64,000 nt of DNA from Hamiltosporidium tvaerminnensis (lineage: Eukaryota; Microsporidia; Dubosqiidae), in assembly GCA_022605425.2 (NCBI GenBank), contig JAKIMF020000001.1, forward strand, positions 1,924,501 through 1,988,500. Reading direction: 5' to 3'. A program made the position numbers and the translations under genes. Shown here one piece after another: positions 46,095-57,601 of this stretch (positions are counted from its first letter, which is position 1; every line of letters starts with the position of its first letter). Below the pieces are notes generated by a model. The model had not been told where the DNA came from. It saw nothing but the letters and a program-made list of their open reading frames with translations, and made no database searches.

Positions 46095-46815
46095 AAAAAA
46101 AATATTTATAGTAACTAAATTAGGTGTCACTTAGTTCATAAAATTCTTGAAAATGAGTGTGTGGAAATAAAAGCGAGTATCAGAATGTAATTTGATATCC
46201 CGATTAAGGACAATAGATCCAATATATTTGTTTTAGAAAAATGTGGGAATAAGATAATACCCTTGGTGTAGAAATTTCTTCCCATAATTTACTTCAAATT
46301 GTTGAAACATACAAACTTTTGGTCTATGACCTGTTACCCAATGATTTAGGTCTTATTTATAATTTTAGTATCAGGATAAGCCCTTATATGATTATCCGAG
46401 ACGTTATTGTTACTGTCACCACAAATCATACTTACAAAACCGCAAATGTCCATGAATTCAGAGGCCTATATCGATCAAAGTGCAAAAGAAAACAGCAGAA
46501 ACAATTTCTTTCAATCGATGAAGAGGACTTGAGTCGGGCCAAATGCCGAAGAGAGCCAGGAAAGAGCGTTATTGGGTGTTATTGAGATAACCGAGATGCA
46601 CGAGGAACTTCAATTTGTCTAAAACAAGCGAATATCTTCCAAGATGGTATTAAACAATTTACAGCAAAAAATATTCAACCCCTATTATAGAAAAAAAGCT
46701 AAATTAGAGGAAACAATCTACCATAAACATAAATGAAGTTCGAAATTAGAAGAAGAAAATATGTGAAACTGCGAAAAAAAGGTCGTAACCCAGAAATTTA
46801 TTAAAAAGAATAACA
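46095..46815 (+). mobile_element. RLE retrotransposon 3' fragment abutting repeat A
   Basis: Starts in the region equivalent to about 6,150 of the intact element (CACTTAGTTCATAAAATTCT) and continues through the nuclease motif and the open stretch at 46,319-46,585 (VYDLLPNDLGLIY to EEDLSRAKCRREPGK). It ends in the 3' tail AACCCAGAAATTTATTA at about 46,805. Frameshifted. Confidence 0.8.
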
Positions 46816-46914
46816 AAGATAATGCACTTTAATATTTTTCTTCGTCTCTTTAATCCCACGAAAGTCTTATTTTAAATCTGAATTTCGTTTATATTTATTT
46901 TAAGTTCCGATACT

Positions 46915-47190
46915 GTGGTTACACTATTCCAAACGAAAAATTTTTTACGTCTTTTTTAGCATCATCTTCTAAATATAGATAGATTATTTCAAAGGAGGTA
47001 TTAGTTGCTCGGTGTATTTCTGCTCCATATACAACAATAATTCGTTTTTTTTCAACTCTATTCGGTATTTGGTACTTAAACAAGTCCTCTTCTTCAATCA
47101 AAGAAATAATTTTGATGCATTTGAAAGTGCATGGAATGAATATATACATAAATTTCAATGGAATTTGTAGTATTATAATATACATGAATT
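46915..47190 (-). mobile_element. RLE retrotransposon fragment, opposite orientation
   Basis: An 88-codon minus-strand open stretch aligns with the last part of the element's protein: LQIPLKF fits LEIPMNV, IISLIEEEDL fits ISFDRRRGL and GAEIHRA fits RSEMHEE. It lies tail to tail with the preceding plus-strand fragment. Confidence 0.55.
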
Positions 47191-47287
47191 AGGTTTTGAT
47201 ATATAAACTTAATAAATATTAAATTAACTTTTCAGGTTGTATCAATAATAAAAAAAATATACTTTTTAAGGCTTACACTTTCTTTCC

Positions 47288-47525
47288 TATGATAAATGGA
47301 GCAGAATTAGCTTTGTGTATTCTCTACTTCTCCTAAGAGACGATTAAAAGAGACTGGTCCTCTAAGTTGGGGTTGGGAGTAGGTCGAAATAACTCTCTCT
47401 TTAAAACACCCTTGTTACGACACCCGAAAAGTAAACAAATCCACTAAAAAAAGACCGGTGGGCGGTATTACATAGGGCGGCCAAACCTCGTGCAGGGCTG
47501 TAGGGCTAAGGATGATGATAAAAGC
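47288..47525 (+). repeat. Dispersed repeat B, copy 2
   Basis: A diverged copy of 33,800-34,025, ending in CTCGTGCAGGGCTGTAGGGC. As in copy 1, a minus-strand RLE fragment lies just before it. Confidence 0.7.
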
Positions 47526-48239
47526 TTTAAATTTGAATTTTTTTTGATGAGACATCCTTTAATTCACATCGAACAATTTAATTTGAATCTGAAACTCTTT
47601 TTTTAAATACAAACTTATTCTCGTATCATAAAAAAGGTTATATTTTGTTTATTAGTCAAATAATCTGAAAAATGATTAAATTTGTTTCAAAAAGATATTA
47701 AATGAAACTATAAATTATCTTCAGATGTTGATATGGTTCATTTTTTTTGTAATGAGTATAAATCTAGCTCGGCAAATTTAAAGATCATACTTGGTTTTAA
47801 CATTTGTAAGGTATATAACAAGTTACAAAGTTATAAGCCACTCAAATACCATACTAATAATTATATAGCATATATTATTTTATAAATGAATTGTTGATAT
47901 TTTAATTTAATTAAGTAAATATTTTTGTTAAATTTCCTTACATTAGTGTTTTTAAACATTTCAGAGTTAGACAATCTCAATCCAAATAAGTTAAATGTTT
48001 AGTTTAAATAATGAAAAACCTCCTAATTTATAATTTTAGGTACCATTTCTACCATACTACAATACTAATATAGCTTTTTATTTTATGAACATAAAATTAT
48101 AAACTATTAGATGCATTGCATGTGTGTTTGAAAAGGAATTTTTTTGAAAAATTTTATATCTTAAGTAGTTGTGTAAACAGGCTAAATATAATTGAAAAAT
48201 CCCACAAGAAAGTATTATTTGACAATGGTAAATTTTCTT

Positions 48240-48650
48240 CTGAATGATGTTGGGTTAATGAAGCGATACTGAGCATATGGGAACAAAATATTTACCGGTG
48301 AATATACGGATCAATTAGAAATTAGCAAAGAAAGTGTAGAATTCGTAACAAAATCGAGCTCCAACATTTATATCAAAATACAGGATTAGTGAATGATGTT
48401 AAAACAGCAAAACTCCGATGCCTAGGTCATCTTGAACGAATGGGAGAACTGAGGCTTTAAAAAAGAAGTATATGTTAATTTGGAAGGTCGAAGACTTTCC
48501 GGTCGCTTAAAACTAGATAACTAGATAACTAGATGATATTGGTGACTTAGATATGTACGAACGGAGTAATCGACGCTTGATCGGGCCAGATATAAGTTAT
48601 TAGTATATGAGGCTAAAGCTTTTAATGAGCCATTAAGTAAGTGAGTAATA
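48240..48650 (+). mobile_element. C-terminal fragment of a LINE reverse transcriptase ORF
   Basis: A run of codons from 48,340 to 48,446 reads NDVKTAKLRCLGHLERMGE. This matches the well-conserved C-terminal block (RxRWxGHxxRM) of arthropod RTE- and Jockey-like LINEs. Further decayed pieces of the same ORF follow. It could belong to the same family as the relic at 38,565-41,640. Confidence 0.7.
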
Positions 48651-48980
48651 AGTAATTGTGACATAAGATTTTAAATATAAATTGCAAAATAAAAAAAACA
48701 TACAGTTTTATAAATTTTTAGTAAAAAATTATAGTTATTTACACTACGAAAATTAAATTTGATCTGCAGCATTGGAACATAAATTGATAAAAAAAACTTT
48801 AGTCGTAAGCAAGAAAATCTAGAAAAACGATACTAGCATTTTAAGCTTATAACTAATCAAAAAATTTACAACATTGAACATATTATAAAAATGAAAAACT
48901 TTTAGACGTGGATAAAGAATATGAAATTTAATCGAAAGGGAATTCGTTTGAATCGAAAAAACCATCAAAATTTTTAAGAT

Positions 48981-50723
48981 TTATTTTATTTTAAAAATAG
49001 TTTCCTGGTATTTATAAATATCTTTTACAAGTTCAATAAATACACCATCTTCTCCTAACTCAACTACCCCATTATCTAATAGATTTATTCCATTTTCACC
49101 GCTGATTTTAGGATTGTATATGGTACCAAGAGAAAATCCTATAAATTTGTTTTCTCTCGAGTTAATTGTCATTTTCGAGAACAAGTATTCACATTTATAC
49201 CCCAATATATCGGAAAACATAGTTTTAGAATTTTCTGCTAAAATTTGATTCTTTTCAACCTCTTTAAAAACTAGAGAATCATCAAATGATTTTTTCATTT
49301 CCAATAATTCGATTGCAAAATGATATTTCTGTTTAATCAGATACGGCATAACAGCATTATTAAAATTTTTTTGTGTATCGAAATAAAAATTTTTGTATTT
49401 TTTTTCCATATTTTTATCATTTAAATTTAAAATTATGTTTAAATCCGACCATAAAAAACATAAATTTTCATGTTGAATATTTCTTATACTCAACTCTTTA
49501 AACATCTTAGTAACTTCGGAATAAAAACAGAAGAATCTGCAAATAAACATGTAAATCAATTTTATCTCATAGTTTGTTTCGAATGTATCTTTATGAATAA
49601 ACGAAACGTACAAAGCCAAAATCAACATTTTTTCATTTCTAGATCCTATAAGCAAAGAAAGAAGTATTTTTATGTTTATTAGAGATTTTTCTTTTGTATA
49701 AATATCGAACATCTCTTTGATTATAGTAAAATTATTAATATCATCAGTTAGTTTTTCTGTTTCAATATTTTTTATATTTTCAATAAAAATTTCATAAACT
49801 CTTGGCAAATCTTGAATTTTTTTAAAATTTAAAATTTCACACGTTTTTAAAATCAATGAAAAACAATTCGAATTAATAATAATTTCTCTTCCTATATCAT
49901 CACTCTTAGTATTTAATAAATTATAAAATTTATAATTCAATGAATTTCTTGGTTTCAATATAATATTTTCATTTATTGCTTTCTGATATATTTTCCAATC
50001 ATCTGTATAATCAAGTAAAAAATCAAAAACATTTACGGTGTCACATTTTCTAAATATTTCTTCATTTATAGATTTTCCATGTTCAATAAATTTATTGATT
50101 TCATATCCTTTAATAAAAAGTTCTTTTAAAATAAAAAAATATGTCATATTAAGTTGTTCGAATGTAAATAATTTATTTTGAACCGTTTCTATCAATAAAT
50201 CATTTTTAATTAAAAAATATAAAACTTCTAATGAAACCTTTTCATCTTTAAGTAATAATTCTAGCATTTTTTCTTGTTTATTCTCTTTAAGAATAATTAT
50301 ATGACAAAGACAACTAAATATCATAAACGTTTTATTTTTTCTAAGCATTTTAATTCCTATTTCGTCAGAACCCTTAAAATCGCCATTCAGAATACATGCT
50401 TCGTACAAGTCTTCTTCAGATTTACCAAAAATTTTTACATAATTTTTAAATTCAACTGTTTTATTCAAATTCTTAAAAACAGATGTGATATAATAATAGT
50501 AGCCCTTGGTTGTGGGTACTGTAATAGGAATTTCTCTCGCTTCAGTATACCTTTCTAACTCCGTTAATATATATGCATGTAATATTTCTAGTAGACCATC
50601 GTTATACTCTTTTTGAAGTGTTAAAATATAATCAATGGCTTCTTCATATTCTTTATTACATAATTTTTGAACAATTTTTATAAAACAATCATGAGATAAC
50701 GTTTTTGATGGGGTACTACTCAT
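48981..50723 (-). CDS. Possible NatB N-acetyltransferase auxiliary subunit (Mdm20/NAA25-like)
   Basis: 580 residues, all-helical in appearance, with TPR-like spacing of hydrophobic and aromatic residues. The segment with SEEDLYEACILNGDFKGSDE (about residues 96-118), followed by a KMLRKNKTFMIFS block, resembles the NAA25/Mdm20 pattern in which helical repeats precede an LYKxxPKxxYYFW motif. DDWKIYQ (about residue 240) resembles its DDWxFY motif. NAA25 is the ribosome-binding auxiliary subunit of NatB, which acetylates proteins starting Met-Asp, Met-Glu or Met-Asn. Other TPR/helical proteins remain possible. CCCC lies 7 bases before the ATG. The plus-strand ORFs within it are shadows. Confidence 0.5.
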   Translation of the reverse strand: MSSTPSKTLSHDCFIKIVQKLCNKEYEEAIDYILTLQKEYNDGLLEILHAYILTELERYTEAREIPITVPTTKGYYYYITSVFKNLNKTVEFKNYVKIFGKSEEDLYEACILNGDFKGSDEIGIKMLRKNKTFMIFSCLCHIIILKENKQEKMLELLLKDEKVSLEVLYFLIKNDLLIETVQNKLFTFEQLNMTYFFILKELFIKGYEINKFIEHGKSINEEIFRKCDTVNVFDFLLDYTDDWKIYQKAINENIILKPRNSLNYKFYNLLNTKSDDIGREIIINSNCFSLILKTCEILNFKKIQDLPRVYEIFIENIKNIETEKLTDDINNFTIIKEMFDIYTKEKSLINIKILLSLLIGSRNEKMLILALYVSFIHKDTFETNYEIKLIYMFICRFFCFYSEVTKMFKELSIRNIQHENLCFLWSDLNIILNLNDKNMEKKYKNFYFDTQKNFNNAVMPYLIKQKYHFAIELLEMKKSFDDSLVFKEVEKNQILAENSKTMFSDILGYKCEYLFSKMTINSRENKFIGFSLGTIYNPKISGENGINLLDNGVVELGEDGVFIELVKDIYKYQETIFKIK

Positions 50724-50730
50724 TTAAAGT

Positions 50731-50734
50731 GGGG
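50731..50734 (-). promoter_or_regulatory. CCCC motif before the NatB-like gene
   Basis: Minus strand AAAATACCCCACTTTAA then ATG; the hexamer TACCCC is identical to that before the NTT gene. Confidence 0.55.
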
Positions 50735-51244
50735 TATTTTTTTAATTTTTTAAATTAAGTTATTTTCTATTCAGAAATAGAATTAAGAAATAATATATTT
50801 GTCTCAAATACACACACATAAGTATTTCATGAATTATATTTACAATACAAACTTTTAATTGTGATAAGAAATATTTTCTTTTCGAAAAATAATTAAACAA
50901 TTAATTTATTCTATACCATATATATTCATTATGTATTAATTGGAATAATTAAAGAAATGAAAAATATTTTAAAATTTAAAATTTAAAAGATTCTTAAATT
51001 ATCGTTTAGAATTATAAAGAATTGATTTATACTTTAATGATTTACAAATTAATTCATATTTATTAATTTTAGAATATTTAAAAAAAAATTAAAATATTTC
51101 AAGCATAAACAGAAAAAAGTAACAAAAAAAAATCAAGTTTAAACAAAAGATGAGTGTATAACTAACTAACTAACTAACTTCAAAAAACACATTGATTCAT
51201 TAAATTGATAAAAATTATATTAAAAAAAACACATAACAAGGGTG
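50735..51244. other. AT-rich intergenic stretch
   Basis: Nothing is recognisable apart from a short tetranucleotide run (CTAA repeated about five times) near 51,160-51,180. Confidence 0.6.
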
Positions 51245-51670
51245 GTAAATTTAGGCACTACTGTGTTTAAGAAAGTTTTAAAAATGAGTATGTGGAAATA
51301 AGAGTGAACACCAGAATAAAAAACGATGTCAAAATTCGAAATAATAGACCCGATATATTTATTTTAGAAAGCAAGATAGAGCTTATTGGTTCGAAATTGC
51401 TTCACAAGATTTGCTTCAAATTTTTGAAACCGAAAAAACAACGGAAGTACGGCTTTTTAGCAAATTAGTTATGTCTTGTCTAAATCAAAGAGCTTAGATG
51501 ACTTCTTAGTAGCTCGCTTTATATAAAACTGTTATTAAATACCATAAAATGTATCTTAAAAGACTTCAAATACTCACAATAATAGAAGTGAATACGGTTG
51601 ATTGTATTTAAAAATACATTTAAATTAATTTGTTTGAATTGAAGAAGAATTGGATTCAAAAACAATTTGA
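51245..51670 (+). mobile_element. RLE retrotransposon fragment
   Basis: Matches the intact element from about 6,170 to 6,600. The best part is GAGTATGTGGAAATAAGAGTG with AAAATTCGAAATAATAGACC (the nuclease motif region). Then a degraded part around 51,530-51,600 corresponds to the KRLEIPMNVEAYIQ segment. No repeat A precedes this one. Confidence 0.7.
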
Positions 51671-53094
51671 AACAATTATTCTTTGATTTTATACAAGAAC
51701 TATGGGATATAACCAATCTTACATCAAAATATATGTAGAAAACAGGAAGAAAATTTTAGTTTTTAAAAACATAAAATTTTGAGTATTGAAATTATGTGAA
51801 AGAAACAAAGATGATGTAATGTCTCAAAAATAGAAAAAAAGTTGAATATAAGCAAGGAGCGAATAAAAAAAAAAGAGACATTTAAAACAAAATAATCGAT
51901 CATCATGTAAATTTAATATGTCTAGAATCTTAGTATTACAGATAAATCAATTCAATAAAAATCTTTTGAACAAAATATTCGAAAGCTTTTTATTATATTT
52001 TATTTAATTCTAATCATAAAGTTTAACATTTTGAATTTAAAATTTAGATTTACAGTTTATTTTATAAATTTTAGATGAACATATAATTATTTTAGCATAT
52101 TTTCATAACGTATTACAAAATTATAAAATAAAAAGATATAAAGACATATAAAACGGAAATGTAAGTGGCGGTTTTGATTTCTTTTCAAAAGTTTACATAA
52201 TATACTTAAAATGGATATAAATACAAAAAAACAATTTAAATTAAATTTTTAAGATTTTTAGAAAATCTTTTCCAACTCATATTGAAACAAACTTATGATT
52301 TTATATGAATAATCTAAAAAAATGAGAATGTTCACATCTCTATAAAAACGAAAGAAACACCAAATATAATCTAAGAGAATTGAATCAATGATAGTTTAGT
52401 AAATTAAATTAGACAAATATATTAATCATTTAAAATTTATACTGTTATATAATCTAATTGTATATGTAAAACAGTATTCCATCATACTTTTCTAATTTTT
52501 TCTATAAATAAAGCACATAATTACTTCAAAAGAAAATATCATAATTTAATAACTAAACTTTGCCACATTTCTCTTTAAAATATCAAGATTGATCAATCAC
52601 TAACTTAAAAGTAAGAATATATAACAAAATCTTTATTTAAACATCAAAATATTTTATCATAAATTAAGATAAATTACTTCCAAATTATATTTAAATATTA
52701 TTTTCATCTATAAATTTGGTTTTTTAGATCAAAAAAATTACAAATTTTATTAACAATTTTTAACCAAATTTCCAATCAGTAATTTATAAAGAATTTTATA
52801 TCTTGCTTATAATAAAAAAATTATTTGTTTTATACATTTCAGATAATTTATAAAAGTTTTTTGTATAAAAAATAGATTTATAAAAATGCTATTTATTTCG
52901 TTTTTACACGAATATTTCTATATTTCTAAATATAATTCGTCTTGACATTCATTTTTGGTGCAAATTTTTCTATTTAAATCTAATAAATGTCTTACGATTC
53001 AGTAAAATACTAATATATTAGAAATATCTATATTTTACATTAAATTAATAAATATATATACTATTCTATTAACGAAGAAAAACTTTGAAGCGAT
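51671..53094. other. Gene-free AT-rich stretch
   Basis: Very AT-rich, no ORF of interest, no repeat recognised before the 83-bp array begins. Confidence 0.6.
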
Positions 53095-53462
53095 TTACTG
53101 GTAATTCAACAATATACTATATTATTAATTTAAATACTTCTATACCACAGTAGATATAAAGAAAATAGCAAAGAGAATTACTGGTGTTTCAACAATATAC
53201 TATATTATTAATTTAAATACTTCTATACCACAGTAGATATAAAGAAAATAGCAAAGAGAATTACTGGTGTTTCAACAATATACTATATTATTAATTTAAA
53301 TACTTCTATACCACAGTAGATATAAAGAAAATAGCAAAGAGAATTACTGGTGTTTCAACAATATACTATATTATTTGTTTAAATACTTCTTTACCACACT
53401 AGATATAAAGAAAATAGCAAAGAGAATTACTGGTGTTTCAACAATATACTATTATTCTATTA
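53095..53462 (+). repeat. Tandem array, 83-bp unit, four copies plus a partial fifth
   Basis: Units start with TTACTGG at 53,095, 53,178, 53,261, 53,344 and 53,427, exactly 83 bp apart, and contain TTCAACAATATACTATATTA and CACAGTAGATATAAAGAAAA. Units 2 and 3 are identical by eye; units 1 and 4 carry a few changes. Confidence 0.95.
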
Positions 53463-53804
53463 AATAAGAAAAAAAAGTATAAGATATCATAAGACCAATC
53501 AAACCAAAAAAAATATTACTTATCATTTAGCTAAAGTAAAATTACATTAAAAAACTATTAATAACTTTTATTCGGATTTCTATTTTCACTTCAAAGAATT
53601 TAAAAGCACAATTTCTTATTAATAATTTAATTTACAAATTTAATTTCTACATTTTTATATTTCAAAAAATATTTTAAGATAAAAAAAATAAAATAATACA
53701 AACAAAAAAAATAAATTTAATTAAAGAAAACCAAGTAACATAACAATATAAAATATTAAATGAAATTCTAGATAAATATATTTTATTACGTTCCTATTTT
53801 CTTA

Positions 53805-53970
53805 CTTTTATATTTTCTTACTTTCTAATCTTCTTACTCTTTAATTTTCTTACTTTCTAATTGTCTCATCTTTTAATTGTCTCATCTTCTAATTGTCTCA
53901 TCTTCTAATTGTCTCATCTTCTAATTGTCTCATCTTCTAATTTTCTTACTTTTATATTTTCTTACTTTTT
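53805..53970 (+). repeat. Tandem array of a 16-bp pyrimidine-rich unit
   Basis: AATTGTCTCATCTTCT is repeated about five times (53,858-53,940), flanked by degenerate units of the form TTTTCTTACTTTCTAA. Confidence 0.9.
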
Positions 53971-54284
53971 AATATTTTTTTCCATCATTTTAAAGTAAAT
54001 GATTATTACCAATATAACTTAAATCATTTGAAATACTTTTTTATATTTTTATCGATAAATTATTTTTTTTTTCTTGCAATTGAAATTTCTTTTTTTAATA
54101 ACACAAAACCAAACTTATTCTAATTGTTATTATGACTCATGAGTTATACATATCTTAACTAATAAATAAATAATTTTTATTTCTAATTATTACTGATGTT
54201 TCTATTTACTTATACTATGTTCAATATATTGACCAGAAGAACGATTTATTTTTTCTTTTATTCCAATATTCTTTTTACCAACCA

Positions 54285-54490
54285 ATACATACCAACTAGT
54301 AGAATACCAATTAATATTAAATACCGAATAGTAGAATACCAATTAATATTAAATACAAACTAGTAGACTACAAATTTATATTAAATACCGAATAGTAGAA
54401 TACTAATACATACCAACTAATATTAAATACCAACTAGTAGAATACTAATACATATTAAATACCGAATTGTAGAATACTAAATATTCTTTC
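54285..54490 (+). repeat. Degenerate tandem repeat around TACCAACTAGTAGAATAC
   Basis: Alternating blocks of AATATTAAATACC and AGTAGAATACCAA recur every 30-40 bases. Confidence 0.8.
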
Positions 54491-54654
54491 AATGTAAAAT
54501 TAAATCATCAAATATTTCCGTTAGAATTAAATAATTGATATTAATAAATTAAATAATTCTCTATTAAATAACAAGATATATAATTTTATTGTTTATCTTT
54601 TTTTTTTCTACACTAAAATGTAAAATAATAACTCTTTATCCACCTTTTCCTCTC

Positions 54655-54925
54655 TCTTTGAAATATCTTATACTCTACTATTATATTCTACTATTATACT
54701 CTACTATTATACTCTACCATTTTACTCTACTATTATATTCTACCATTATTATATTACCATTATTATATTACATCATTATACTCTACTATTATTATACTCT
54801 ACTATTATTATATTCTACTACTATTATATTACATCATTATATTTACTTGTATAATCATTACTTGGTTATCTATTTTTATCTACAAAAGACATAGCTTGTA
54901 TTCTATAATACTATATTCTAGTATT
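54655..54925 (+). repeat. Simple tandem repeat of CTACTATTATA-type units
   Basis: Short units TACTCTACTATTATA and TACCATTATTATA follow one another with strong strand bias (pyrimidines and A on the plus strand). The ORF at 54,589-54,894 is a product of this low-complexity sequence. Confidence 0.85.
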
Positions 54926-55576
54926 ATACTCTACATTTTCTTCTTTCCATAGAATAACCAATTAATTCTTTACTTATCTGTATTATCAGAATAGAGAAAG
55001 ATAGAAATAAATTTCTTATTTATAATACAACGCAGTAATATTAAAGATAGACTTCTAAACCAGAATTTCTACAAATTTATAGATAATTTACATCTGTTTT
55101 TATAGTTTTTTTACTTATTTTAAATAAAGATTTTACATCTGTTTTAATAGTTTTTACAAATTTAAACAAATATTTTACTACTTATTTTAATACATTTTTA
55201 CAAATATTTTACATCTGTTTTACTACATTTCTCATATTTTTTCACAGTGAAAACTAAATAAATTGCACATTTTTTAAAATTTTAATTTTTCATATATTTA
55301 GTAAATTAAATCCTCAGAATTACCATTTTTGAATCCGTTAATTATTAGAAAGTCTTTGAATTAACACTCTACTTATTCTCTATTTAGAATCCAAAATATC
55401 ATACTACTGTCTAATTATTAATTTAAAATTCATCTTTATTCATTTTATTCTCTATTTAGAATCTAGATTATTATACTAATGTCTAATAATTAACACCTCT
55501 TAACTTACCTCTCTAAAAGAAATTTCTAAAAGAAATTTTTTAGAAAAAAAAAGTTATAAATTTAGAAAAAAAAATA

Positions 55577-55580
55577 CCCC
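55577..55580 (+). promoter_or_regulatory. CCCC motif before the NTT gene
   Basis: AAAATACCCCTCC then ATG: CCCC lies 3 bases upstream of the start, preceded by an A-rich run. The TACCCC hexamer is the same as before the NatB-like gene. Confidence 0.65.
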
Positions 55581-55583
55581 TCC

Positions 55584-57236
55584 ATGGAAACAGAAACATC
55601 TCCTCGCGATCGAATAGATCCCTCCAACAGTCTTCCTACTGAAGCACAGATAGAAGCAATAGCTCGTTCAGGAACAGGCATCTGGTCACATTTCAAAGTC
55701 GCACCACAAGAACGTCCCAAGTTTTGGTTTATGTGCGCCATTTTTCTAATCATTGCCTACATATATTCAGTTATGAGAGATATGAAAGATGTGTTGGTAA
55801 CTGAAAGACTGGACCCTGCCTCTCTCTCGTATTTGAAAATGCTTTTCGTTACTCCGATTTCTATTTTGGTAGTAGTTTTGTTACAGAAACCACTCTCTAG
55901 ATACGGTGTTGGTCCAGTTTTCAATGCTGTGGTTATCGTATTTGGAATCTACAATGTTGTCTACGGTTTGGTTGTTATTCCTCTTCAGAATACTTTAGAA
56001 CCGAGTCCGTTTCTTTTTAGGGACTCGTTTGGTGATGGAAAAATGGCAGTGCGTGGTTTAGAAGCTCTTTTGGGTGTTCTTCTCACTCTAAACTCATATA
56101 CCACCACCATTGCCTACGTATTTGCAGAACTCTGGGGAAATGTAGTTCTTTCTCTTCTTTTCCTCAACTACTCAAATATGAACTGCTCTTACTCTCAGTC
56201 CATGCGCTTCACTCCCTGCCTCTTTATATTTTCAAACGTTGGTCTCTTCTTTAGTGGACTTACCATGTTAGGAATCTGTTTTGTTCATCCATACTTAGGT
56301 TACATCTCAAATAGATGGATTCTTAGATCTGTCTTTATAGGTGCAGGTCTTCTCTGTCTTTTTATAATTTATCTTAAAAATAGATTAGAAAGAACTGTCT
56401 TATCAGTTCCTATCTGTATTACTGAAGGGTCTGGTGTTAGAAAACAGAAAGCTCATGTCTCTATCCTTGCTGGTCTTAAAGAATTATTTGGTTCAAAAGT
56501 ATTATTTAACACCAGTCTTATAGTATTTTTATATAATCTTTGTACTAACATGGTAGAGGCAAGTTATAAGAGTTGTATGAGAGTTTGTGCAGATCAGAAG
56601 AACAAAGCAGTAGGAATACATGTCATGGGGAGACAAGCTGTGATGCAGTTGGTGATTGCAATGATAGTTATTGTATTATTGTTGACACCTTTCAGTACAA
56701 TTATACAGAGGAAAGGAATTTATTCAGTTGCAGTTGTTCCACCTGTGTTTGCCTTGGTAGCACTGGTGGGTGTGTTTGGTCTTGCAGCTTATAATACTGC
56801 TGCTTCTAAAAAAAGTTTTGAGTGGTTGAATACCATGTTTGCTGGTGCGTCTGCTCACATTTCTGCAGAAGAATTTGTTGGTTTAATTTGTGTGAGCGGT
56901 TTTAAGATTTTAAAATACGGAGCTTTCGATATTTGTAAAGAAGCCATAAGTATGAAAATAAGTGCAAGTATACGTTCTATGTTCAAGAGTGTGGTGGATG
57001 GTGTGTGTGGTAAGTTGGGAAAGAGTGGTGGTGGTTTATTAACTACACTAACCAATTTAGTTTTAAACACGAATGATATAAGAACAGCTGCACCATTTTC
57101 TTTAATTTTAGTTGTACTTTTCTGTCTTGCTTGGATTAAAAGTGTGGGATATTTGAGTAGAAAATATGAGGAAAGTGTTAAAGGAAATTGTGATATTGAC
57201 TTGGATCCCTTTGTTGTTAAAAAGGTTAAAGGATGA
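55584..57236 (+). CDS. NTT: Nucleotide/ATP transporter of the NTT (bacterial ADP/ATP translocase) family
   Basis: 550 residues. A 48-residue cytosolic N-terminus precedes a first membrane span (about 50-64). The family's charged motif RDMKD (Arg65-Lys68) follows directly, the position where plastid and bacterial NTTs carry the substrate-binding Lys. About ten more hydrophobic segments follow, ending near residue 530. Microsporidian NTTs derive by horizontal transfer from Chlamydia- or Rickettsia-like bacteria. They sit in the plasma membrane and import ATP and other nucleotides from the host cell. The start is supported by CCCC three bases upstream. The stop is followed at once by AAATAAATAAATAA, a likely polyadenylation signal. 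Length is normal; no frame damage. Confidence 0.92.
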   Translation: METETSPRDRIDPSNSLPTEAQIEAIARSGTGIWSHFKVAPQERPKFWFMCAIFLIIAYIYSVMRDMKDVLVTERLDPASLSYLKMLFVTPISILVVVLLQKPLSRYGVGPVFNAVVIVFGIYNVVYGLVVIPLQNTLEPSPFLFRDSFGDGKMAVRGLEALLGVLLTLNSYTTTIAYVFAELWGNVVLSLLFLNYSNMNCSYSQSMRFTPCLFIFSNVGLFFSGLTMLGICFVHPYLGYISNRWILRSVFIGAGLLCLFIIYLKNRLERTVLSVPICITEGSGVRKQKAHVSILAGLKELFGSKVLFNTSLIVFLYNLCTNMVEASYKSCMRVCADQKNKAVGIHVMGRQAVMQLVIAMIVIVLLLTPFSTIIQRKGIYSVAVVPPVFALVALVGVFGLAAYNTAASKKSFEWLNTMFAGASAHISAEEFVGLICVSGFKILKYGAFDICKEAISMKISASIRSMFKSVVDGVCGKLGKSGGGLLTTLTNLVLNTNDIRTAAPFSLILVVLFCLAWIKSVGYLSRKYEESVKGNCDIDLDPFVVKKVKG

Positions 57237-57254
57237 GAAATAAATAAATAATTT

Positions 57255-57440
57255 TTATTTTCTTTGTTGGTTTATATTTTGTTAGTTTCTATCTATGTTT
57301 TTATGACTGGTGGTTGTTGGTTTTGGTTTCTATCTATGTTTCTGACTTTTATGTCTGGTGGTTGTTGGTTTCTATCTATGTTCTTATGTCTGTTGGTTTC
57401 TATCTATGTTTGATAGTCTTCCTCTGTAATTTATTTATTT
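57255..57440 (+). repeat. Degenerate tandem repeat after the NTT gene
   Basis: GGTTTCTATCTATGTTT occurs at least four times, spaced 35-60 bases, alternating with GGTGGTTGTTGG blocks. Confidence 0.75.
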
Positions 57441-57601
57441 TTTGTTTCTTATTTATGTCAGTTTTTTTATTACAAAAATATATTTGAAAATAAAATTATC
57501 TAACAAATCTAAAGTTCTGTTAAGAAATTAAAGATGAAAATAAATATTCTTGATACTTATTTTTAGAATATAATTTATATTTAAAGTTAAATGAAACTAG
57601 G

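Noticed and set aside
54589-54894. 101-codon ORF rich in Tyr, Leu and Ile
   Set aside because: It is read through a simple tandem repeat of CTACTATTATA-type units; amino-acid composition follows the repeat.
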